5,128 nt of DNA from an uncultured Bacteroides sp. (GTDB taxonomy: Bacteria > Bacteroidota > Bacteroidia > Bacteroidales > Bacteroidaceae): assembly GCA_959606905.1 (NCBI GenBank), contig CAUHML010000216.1:1-5128 (forward strand), given 5' to 3'. The notes below the pieces were generated by a model. That model saw only the letters and a program-made list of their open reading frames with translations, was not told the DNA's origin and made no database searches. The position numbers and the translations under genes were made by a program. Positions 1 through 5,128 of the stretch are shown here, one piece after another (the first letter of the stretch is position 1; the number at the start of each line of letters is the position of its first letter).

Positions 1-3000
1 CACTTCCTACGTGCTCACTCTCTATCTGATAGAAACGTTCGAATATTTTTCCCTGCTTGTTGATAGGAATACCAATACCGGTGTCACTAACTTGCAGTAC
101 CAGCCAATTGTTTTCCTCTTTCAACGTAACAGTAATGCTTTGCCCGCTTTCTGTATATTTGAAAGCATTTGAAAGCAGGTTATTAACGATCAGTTCCAGA
201 TAATTCGGATCGAAAAGTTCCTCTTTTTCTTCCAGTTCGGAGTGGAGAGTATAAGTAATCTTCTTGTGGCGTGCCAGTTTATCGTAGAACAAGAAATTAT
301 CCTGTATCAGTTGATGCGCATTCTCTTTCTTTACTTTCAGCTCAAAAACTCCCAATTCGGCACGGCGATAATCCATCAACTGGTTGACAAGATGCAACAG
401 ACGATTGGCGTTGCGTTGGATATATTCCAGTTGGTTACGAGTCCAGCGATCACTAATCTTATTGATTATTTCTTGTAAAGGAGCTAAGATGAGAGTTAAC
501 GGCGTGCGAAGCTCGTGCGAAATATTGATGAAGAAACGCATCTTCATCTGGTTGATTTCTTCTTGATGCTCCTTGTCCCTGCGTTCAAGTTCCAGTTCCG
601 CTTCCATACTCTTACGCATCCAGAAGAAGCGGAAGACGAAAGTGATAAACCCGATAAAAGTGGCGAGGAAAATCATGATTGCCCACCAGGTCTTGTACCA
701 TATAGGGAGAACTATGATTTCCAACATTGTAGGTACAGTATTCCATTTTCCGTCACTATTGGCAGCTTTTACCAAAAAGTGATAAGTGCCTTGTGGTAGG
801 TTGGAGTAGGAGACAGTACGTTTATCTGTCAGATAATACCACTCTTTGTCATATCCTTCCAGTTTATAAGCGAAAGTGTTATGTTGTCCGGAAATATAAT
901 TGGATACTACAAATTCAATCGTGAAAGCTGTTTGCCATGATTTCAGGGTGATACTTTCTGTTTCATTGATATTTTTAGTCAGGATACCGGTTTCATCATC
1001 CGGGCGAACTGTCTTGTTAAACAGTTGAAGTTTAGTGATAACTACCGGAGGCGTATAAGGGTTATCCAGCAACAGTTCCGGGCGGAAAGTAGTGATCCCG
1101 TTGATACCCCCGAAATACATTTGACCGCTCGAAGTGCGGCAGAACGAAGAAGTATTAAACTGATTACTCTGTAATCCGTCGGATTCCGTAAAATTACGGA
1201 ACCTCTCTGTTTCCGGATTGAAACAGGAAATACCACGGTTGGTACTTACCCAAAGACGTCCGAAAGTATCTTCCAGAATACCATATACCACATTGTTAGG
1301 CAAACCGTTAGCCGTAGTATATCGTTTGATTTTCTTTTCTTTTTCATTAAAACAGTAGAAGCCTTCACGCGTACCTACCCAGATGATACCGTTGGCAGCC
1401 TCGTAAATGCAATTGGTAAACGTCTTTGTTACAGATGATTCCGGCAGAATAGGCACCTTTTCTATCTCGATTCCTTCCTGCTGAAAGACAGATATACCTT
1501 CCTCACCCCCGACCCAAAGCCGTTTATGGGAATCTCTGAACAGGATTGTGATTCGTTGTGAAGTAAATGGAGTACCGTCCTTTTCCTTATCAATGGTGGT
1601 AAAACTCTTTTTTTCCGGGTTAAAACTAACCAGAGCACTTAATGTCCCCAATAAGAGATTTCCCCCTTTATCAGGAAGAATTGCATATACATTCTCATTC
1701 ACCAACTGGCTGTTCAGCTGATTGAAACTTTCCATTTTTCCACTGTTTCGATGGAGAACAGTCAGTCCGCCGGCATGTGTCCCTATATATACAAGTGATT
1801 TTTGTTCATCTACATATACGGCTTTGATATTGTTGGAACCAATACCGATTTCCCGTTCGTCTTCCTGTAAGATATAGTGCGTAAACTGTTGTGTCTTTGT
1901 ATTATACAGATTCAAACCACCATCATTCGTTCCTATCCATAAGTTCTTATCCTTATCTTCCGTAATGCAGCTGACTACGTTATCGCTTAGAGAATTCTTA
2001 TAGGGAATACGCTGGATATTCTTGAATCTGTTGCGGATAGGATGGTAATAGTTCAATCCCCCGAAATAGGTTCCAAGCCACATACCTCCTTGCGAATCCA
2101 TAAAGATACTGCGAACCGAACGTTGTGACAAACTGCCGTTTTCTACCGGACTGCTACTGTAGGAAACGAAAGAATCGCTTCCTTCATGATAAATGTTTAG
2201 ATCATTGAACGTTCCTATCCATAAGCGATTTTGCGAATCCAGTGCCAGAGAGCGGATATAATTGGAACTGATACTTTTAGGATTGGAAGAAGAATGATGA
2301 TAAGCCTTGACCTCTTTCGTTTTCGGATTGAGCAGAAGCAGACCGGCTCCTTCGGTAGCTACCCATATACGGGTAGGAGATTGCTGCAAAATGGCCTGAA
2401 TCTGTTTCGTTTCCGTTATCGGAGTAATCTTTTCCAGTTTCTTTTGAGGAATGGAATAGCTGTAAAGCCCGTCAACCGGGGTACCGATATAGATAATATC
2501 CCCCTGTCTGTAAAGAGCTGAAGCTATAAGCTTGTGCATAGCGGTACTAAAAGAATCGTCTACAAACTTGGATTCTTTAATATCGAACATGGTCAGTCCT
2601 TCCTGTGTGCTTATAAGCAACTGTTCCGGTGAGATTTCTGCAATACCATTGATTTGTTGCCGTTTGCCCTTTTTCTCGTAGAAGAAATTTCTGAATTTGT
2701 CTTTTTCTTCGTCATAATATGACAAACCATCCCGCGTACCGATCCAGACACGTCCCTGACTGTCAGTCTTTACGATTCGTGAAATGTCATTAGCAATACT
2801 GTTCGGATCCTCTTCATTATGTTGATAAACTGTAAATGAATACCCGTCATACTTGTTTACTCCATCATAGGTAGCGAACCACATATTACCTCTTTGGTCC
2901 TGATCGATAGAGAATACGGTGCTTTGTGACAATCCTTCGTTAATAGAAATATAAGAGAAGTTAATTTGCTCCGGAACTTCAGAAAAAACGCAATTAACCC

Positions 3001-3049
3001 CTATACATAGAAAGAGTAGACAGATTGTTGTTTTTTTAAGGCTGTTCAT
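1..3049 (-). CDS. Hybrid two-component system sensor/regulator (HTCS), C-terminal part beyond window
   Basis: An open frame of 1016 codons starts with ATG at 3049-3047 and leaves the left edge without a stop. Residues 1-23 look like a signal peptide (KK, then a hydrophobic core, cleavage likely after VFS). About residues 30-660 hold fourteen repeats of about 45 residues of the type W-I/V-G-T-x-x-G-L, for example at W57, W102, W277, W324, W371, W512, W557 and W600; blades 3 and 10 are degenerate. This fits two seven-bladed periplasmic propellers. A Y_Y_Y domain follows (about 670-780, FAYKLEGYDKEW), then one membrane span (788-810), a charged coiled linker, and a HisKA domain with ISHELRTPL and phosphoacceptor H845. 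The ATPase domain shows the N-box (N957, N961), DTGIGI (D989) and IFERFYQ before the window ends. In this family a receiver and an AraC-type HTH domain normally follow. Such proteins sense a glycan fragment in the periplasm and activate a nearby polysaccharide-utilisation locus. The ligand cannot be read from this sequence. Confidence 0.96.
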   Translation of the reverse strand, partial: MNSLKKTTICLLFLCIGVNCVFSEVPEQINFSYISINEGLSQSTVFSIDQDQRGNMWFATYDGVNKYDGYSFTVYQHNEEDPNSIANDISRIVKTDSQGRVWIGTRDGLSYYDEEKDKFRNFFYEKKGKRQQINGIAEISPEQLLISTQEGLTMFDIKESKFVDDSFSTAMHKLIASALYRQGDIIYIGTPVDGLYSYSIPQKKLEKITPITETKQIQAILQQSPTRIWVATEGAGLLLLNPKTKEVKAYHHSSSNPKSISSNYIRSLALDSQNRLWIGTFNDLNIYHEGSDSFVSYSSSPVENGSLSQRSVRSIFMDSQGGMWLGTYFGGLNYYHPIRNRFKNIQRIPYKNSLSDNVVSCITEDKDKNLWIGTNDGGLNLYNTKTQQFTHYILQEDEREIGIGSNNIKAVYVDEQKSLVYIGTHAGGLTVLHRNSGKMESFNQLNSQLVNENVYAILPDKGGNLLLGTLSALVSFNPEKKSFTTIDKEKDGTPFTSQRITILFRDSHKRLWVGGEEGISVFQQEGIEIEKVPILPESSVTKTFTNCIYEAANGIIWVGTREGFYCFNEKEKKIKRYTTANGLPNNVVYGILEDTFGRLWVSTNRGISCFNPETERFRNFTESDGLQSNQFNTSSFCRTSSGQMYFGGINGITTFRPELLLDNPYTPPVVITKLQLFNKTVRPDDETGILTKNINETESITLKSWQTAFTIEFVVSNYISGQHNTFAYKLEGYDKEWYYLTDKRTVSYSNLPQGTYHFLVKAANSDGKWNTVPTMLEIIVLPIWYKTWWAIMIFLATFIGFITFVFRFFWMRKSMEAELELERRDKEHQEEINQMKMRFFINISHELRTPLTLILAPLQEIINKISDRWTRNQLEYIQRNANRLLHLVNQLMDYRRAELGVFELKVKKENAHQLIQDNFLFYDKLARHKKITYTLHSELEEKEELFDPNYLELIVNNLLSNAFKYTESGQSITVTLKEENNWLVLQVSDTGIGIPINKQGKIFERFYQIESEHVGS

Positions 3050-3077
3050 TATTAGTTCATAAGATTAATAATGGCAT

Positions 3078-3085
3078 CAAAGATA
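3078..3085 (-). promoter_or_regulatory. Bacteroides-type -7 element upstream of the HTCS gene
   Basis: On the minus strand these bases read TATCTTTG, a full match to the Bacteroides sigma-ABfr -7 consensus TAnnTTTG. Transcription would start near 3071 and leave a leader of about 21 nt before the HTCS ATG. No convincing -33 TTTG is present at the usual spacing of about 19 nt, which may mean weak expression or dependence on an activator. The leader has no Shine-Dalgarno sequence, as is common in Bacteroides. Confidence 0.55.
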
Positions 3086-3139
3086 GCAAAATCTTTTATA
3101 TGGAGGTATTCAATAGAGAGAAAGTAAATATAGGGAATG

Positions 3140-3234
3140 AAAAAATACCACCGATTATACAGATTAGCACGGATTTTTATATCGACAATCTTCGAATTAC
3201 AATTAAATCTGTGTTAATCTGTGTAATCGGTGGT
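3140..3234 (-). terminator. Possible intrinsic terminator of the trpB-like gene
   Basis: Read on the minus strand, the inverted repeat begins 27 nt after the trpB-like stop codon. Its second arm is followed by A and then six U (the six A at 3140-3145 on the plus strand). A stem followed by a U-tract is the layout of a Rho-independent terminator. Against this, the arms are unusually long, the loop is 28 nt, and three A-C mismatches interrupt the stem on this strand. The function is inferred. Confidence 0.45.
3147..3234. repeat. Long imperfect inverted repeat, REP/MITE-like intergenic element
   Basis: The left arm (3147-3176) and right arm (3205-3234) are 30 nt each, separated by a 28-nt loop, and match as reverse complements at 27 of 30 positions. 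The three differences (3158/3223, 3167/3214, 3171/3210) are all G-U pairs in plus-strand RNA and A-C mismatches in minus-strand RNA. The right arm is itself made of three related units: ATCTGTGT at 3207 and 3217, and ATCGGTGG at 3226. There is no open reading frame inside. From memory, similar sequence recurs in Bacteroides intergenic regions, but I could not search for copies here. Confidence 0.8.
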
Positions 3235-3260
3235 GAAACTTGAAACTGGTAGGTAATTTA

Positions 3261-4631
3261 TTATTTAGCTAAATCTCCTATCTCGTCTAAATTCTTCTGA
3301 ATATCTTCGTCATTCAATGTATAATTCACCAGATCACCGGCCAAATACTTATCATAAGAAGTCATATCGATCAGACCATGTCCCGAAAGATTGAACAGAA
3401 TCACTTTCTCTTCTCCTGTCTCCTTACATTTGTTAGCTTCGCGGATAGCCGCTGCAATAGCGTGGCTGGATTCGGGAGCCGGAATAATACCTTCAGACTG
3501 CGCAAACAGACAACCGGCTTCGAAAGACTCCAGTTGCTGTATATCTACCGCTTCCATCAAATTATCTTTGAGTAACTGTGAAACGATTACGCCTGCACCG
3601 TGATAACGAAGTCCACCGGCATGGATATGAGCCGGAGCAAAATTGTGTCCTAAAGTAAACATCGGCAGCAACGGAGTATATCCGGCTTCATCACCGAAGT
3701 CATACTGGAACTTACCACGTGTCAGTTTCGGACAAGAAGCAGGTTCGGCAGCAACGAAACGAGTCTTTTTTCCTTCCTGTATGGTGTGGCGCATGAATGG
3801 GAAAGAGATACCTCCGAAGTTGGAACCACCTCCGAAACAACCGATCACGATATCCGGATACTCGCCTGCCATTTCCATCTGTTTTTCAGCTTCCAGTCCG
3901 ATAATAGTCTGGTGGAGAGTCACGTGGCTAAGTACGGAACCGAGCGTATATTTACAGTTGGGAGTCATTTGTGCCAGTTCGATAGCTTCCGAAATAGCAG
4001 TTCCCAATGAACCTTGATAAGTGGGGTGTTTAGTCAGAATATCCTTACCGGCACGGGTAGACATAGATGGAGAAGGAGTGACCTGTGCTCCGAAAGTCTG
4101 CATGATGCTGCGGCGGTATGGTTTTTGTTCATAACTGATTTTTACCTGATAAACGGCAGCTTCCAGACCGAAAACCTTGGCTGCGTAAGAAAGAGCGGCT
4201 CCCCATTGTCCGGCACCGGTTTCAGTGGTAATGTTGGTAACTCCTTCTTCTTTGCAATAATAAGCTTGTGCCAATGCAGAGTTCAATTTATGCGAACCGA
4301 TAGGGCTTACGCTCTCGTTCTTAAAATAGATATGAGCCGGAGTGCCGAGTGCTTTTTCCAAACCATAAGCACGAACCAGCGGAGTGCTGCGATAGTACTT
4401 GTACATTTCACGCACTTCTTCCGGTATTTCGATCCATGCATCCGTCTGATTCAGCTCCTGATGACACAGTTCTTTTGCGAAAATCGGATATAAATCTTCT
4501 GCTTTCAGCGGTTGTTTGGTTCCCGGGTGCAACGGAGGCATAGGTTTGTTCACCATATCGGCCTGAATGTTGTACCAGTAATGTGGAATTTCTTCTTCCG
4601 GTAGAATATACCGTTTTCTTTTTTCACTCAT
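3261..4631 (-). CDS. trpB: Tryptophan synthase beta chain, TrpB2 type
   Basis: A complete 456-residue pyridoxal-phosphate enzyme of fold type II, expected in the cytoplasm, that joins L-serine and indole to give L-tryptophan. Visible motifs are GSHKLN with the PLP-binding K115, TETGAGQWG with the catalytic acid E137, the PLP-phosphate loop GGGSN at 267-271, EGIIPAPESSHA at 380-391, and SGHG at 416-419. GSHKLN and GAGQWG, in place of GAHKIN and GAGQHG, together with the long N-terminal segment, place it in the TrpB2 subfamily rather than the TrpA-partnered TrpB1 form. No trpA or other trp gene is adjacent, so it may work alone, for example in indole salvage; that is inference. I place the start at ATG 4631-4629 (MSEKRKRY). 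A frame extension to a TTG at 4673 would add 14 codons but runs through the probable promoter. The stop is TAA at 3263-3261. Confidence 0.95.
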   Translation of the reverse strand: MSEKRKRYILPEEEIPHYWYNIQADMVNKPMPPLHPGTKQPLKAEDLYPIFAKELCHQELNQTDAWIEIPEEVREMYKYYRSTPLVRAYGLEKALGTPAHIYFKNESVSPIGSHKLNSALAQAYYCKEEGVTNITTETGAGQWGAALSYAAKVFGLEAAVYQVKISYEQKPYRRSIMQTFGAQVTPSPSMSTRAGKDILTKHPTYQGSLGTAISEAIELAQMTPNCKYTLGSVLSHVTLHQTIIGLEAEKQMEMAGEYPDIVIGCFGGGSNFGGISFPFMRHTIQEGKKTRFVAAEPASCPKLTRGKFQYDFGDEAGYTPLLPMFTLGHNFAPAHIHAGGLRYHGAGVIVSQLLKDNLMEAVDIQQLESFEAGCLFAQSEGIIPAPESSHAIAAAIREANKCKETGEEKVILFNLSGHGLIDMTSYDKYLAGDLVNYTLNDEDIQKNLDEIGDLAK

Positions 4632-4660
4632 AATATTGTAGTTTTTTAGTTTTCTGTTGC

Positions 4661-4691
4661 CAAAAGTACTCAAATTTTTAATATTCGGAAA
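4661..4691 (-). promoter_or_regulatory. Promoter candidate of the trpB-like gene
   Basis: The minus strand reads TACTTTTG at 4668-4661, a full match to the Bacteroides -7 element TAnnTTTG. Exactly 19 nt upstream lies TTTC (4691-4688), one base off the -33 TTTG. The predicted start of transcription near 4654 gives a leader of about 22 nt to ATG 4631. The -7 box sits inside the alternative TTG-started extension and so argues against that start. Confidence 0.6.
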
Positions 4692-4697
4692 ATTTTG
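4671..4697. promoter_or_regulatory. AT-rich imperfect palindrome, possible operator
   Basis: Nine-base half-sites CAAATTTTT (4671-4679) and AAAATTTTG (4689-4697) are reverse complements at eight of nine positions around a 9-nt centre. The site covers the -33 region of the trpB-like promoter and lies about 35 nt upstream of the -7 box of the divergent gene. In DNA this AT-rich, such symmetry can arise by chance, and no known regulator is recognised. Confidence 0.2.
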
Positions 4698-4731
4698 TCA
4701 ACAAAGAATCGCATTTGATTGTTATTTTAGT

Positions 4732-4739
4732 TAAGTTTG
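4732..4739 (+). promoter_or_regulatory. Bacteroides-type -7 element upstream of the TrkH-like gene
   Basis: TAAGTTTG matches TAnnTTTG fully. Transcription would start near 4746, leaving about 18 nt before the ATG at 4764. A TTTG at 4714-4717 lies only 14 nt upstream, too close for a standard -33 box. The short leader contains a purine-rich AAAAAAGA that could aid ribosome binding. Confidence 0.5.
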
Positions 4740-4763
4740 CACGACCCCGTTAAAAAAGATGAT

Positions 4764-5128
4764 ATGAAGATTTATCATAAGTTTTTATTGTATCAGAATA
4801 AACTGCTAAAACCCTATGTACGTATCTTGTTAGGGCTGGTAGAAGCACTCACCTATCTGGCGTCATTATTATTGATTGTCGGAGTAGTATATGAACATGG
4901 CTTTCCCTTGTCTATTGATGAAGTGGCGAATTTACAGACATTGTATAAAACTGTCTGGATCATCTTTCTGATTGATGTAACTTTACATATCTCGCTGGAA
5001 TACCGGAATACCAAAAAGCAATACCGGCGATTAGCCTGGATCTTGAGTGGATTGTTATATCTCACGTTGGTACCTGTTATATTCCATCGTCCGGAAGAAG
5101 AAGGAGCTATTTTGCATATTTGGGAATT
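4764..5128 (+). CDS. trkH: TrkH-family potassium uptake protein, N-terminal part
   Basis: An open frame of 121 codons runs from ATG 4764 off the right edge. Three hydrophobic segments are visible (about residues 20-44, 60-78 and 88-107), joined by short charged loops, so this is an inner-membrane protein. Segments such as VGVVYEHGF, LHISLEY, LLYLTLVPVIFHRPEEEGAI and HIWEF resemble, from memory, the N-terminal extension of Bacteroidota TrkH proteins. That extension precedes the selectivity-filter core of this potassium transporter family. The core itself is outside the window, so no filter glycine can be checked and the call rests on the extension alone. The gene is divergent from the trpB-like gene, with 132 nt between the two start codons. 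An unrelated channel or an uncharacterised membrane protein remains possible. Confidence 0.65.
   Translation, partial: MKIYHKFLLYQNKLLKPYVRILLGLVEALTYLASLLLIVGVVYEHGFPLSIDEVANLQTLYKTVWIIFLIDVTLHISLEYRNTKKQYRRLAWILSGLLYLTLVPVIFHRPEEEGAILHIWE

Noticed and set aside
242..799. Several overlapping plus-strand frames of 60-94 codons
   Set aside because: They lie antisense to the HTCS kinase domains, whose minus-strand frame has clear H-box, N-box and ATPase motifs. The plus-strand translations look like no known domain.
2231..2521. A 96-codon plus-strand frame
   Set aside because: It is antisense to the propeller repeats, arginine-rich, and without recognisable motifs.
2990..3049. Lipoprotein signal (cysteine at residue 20) for the HTCS sensor
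   Set aside because: The residues before C20 (IGVN) do not match a lipobox, and a membrane-anchored HTCS needs only an ordinary signal peptide.
3147..3234. CRISPR repeat or riboswitch
   Set aside because: There is one palindromic pair rather than regularly spaced repeats with spacers, and it follows a stop codon rather than forming a conserved leader.
3643..4493. Plus-strand frames of 124 and 159 codons opposite the trpB-like gene
   Set aside because: They are shadows of a conserved catalytic gene, with no promoter or recognisable domain of their own.
4853..5065. A 70-codon minus-strand frame opposite the TrkH-like gene
   Set aside because: It is antisense to a well-formed membrane-protein frame and has no family resemblance.

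Overview
The window looks like chromosomal DNA from the Bacteroides group (Bacteroidota). Three things point there: a very large hybrid two-component sensor of the type that controls glycan-utilisation loci, moderate G+C with AT-rich gaps, and a Bacteroides -7 promoter element (TAnnTTTG) at a plausible distance upstream of all three genes, with no strong Shine-Dalgarno sequences. The species is not determined.

Layout from left to right. (1) Positions 1-3049, minus strand: the first 1016 codons of a hybrid two-component system (HTCS) regulator. The frame has no stop and runs off the left edge. It has a signal peptide, fourteen beta-propeller blades (probably two seven-bladed propellers), a Y_Y_Y domain, one membrane span, the phosphoacceptor histidine domain and most of the ATPase domain. 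The receiver and AraC-type DNA-binding domains usual in this family would lie outside the window. (2) Positions 3050-3260: a gap holding the HTCS promoter candidate and a long imperfect inverted repeat (30-nt arms) of the kind dispersed in genomes. In the minus-strand direction the repeat is followed by six U, so it may also terminate the upstream gene. (3) Positions 3261-4631, minus strand: a complete TrpB2-type tryptophan synthase beta chain with its catalytic residues, and no trpA beside it. (4) Positions 4632-4763: a divergent promoter region. (5) Positions 4764-5128, plus strand: the first 121 codons of a membrane protein that resembles the N-terminal region of Bacteroides TrkH-family potassium uptake proteins.

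The genes do not look like one pathway. The trpB-like gene and the membrane-protein gene share only the divergent promoter region. The HTCS gene has its own promoter candidate behind a possible terminator. Its regulon is probably a glycan-utilisation locus outside the window. I see no clear undescribed system here. The least ordinary items are the strand-asymmetric inverted repeat, the orphan TrpB2 with a misleading upstream TTG start, and the twin-propeller sensor of unknown ligand.
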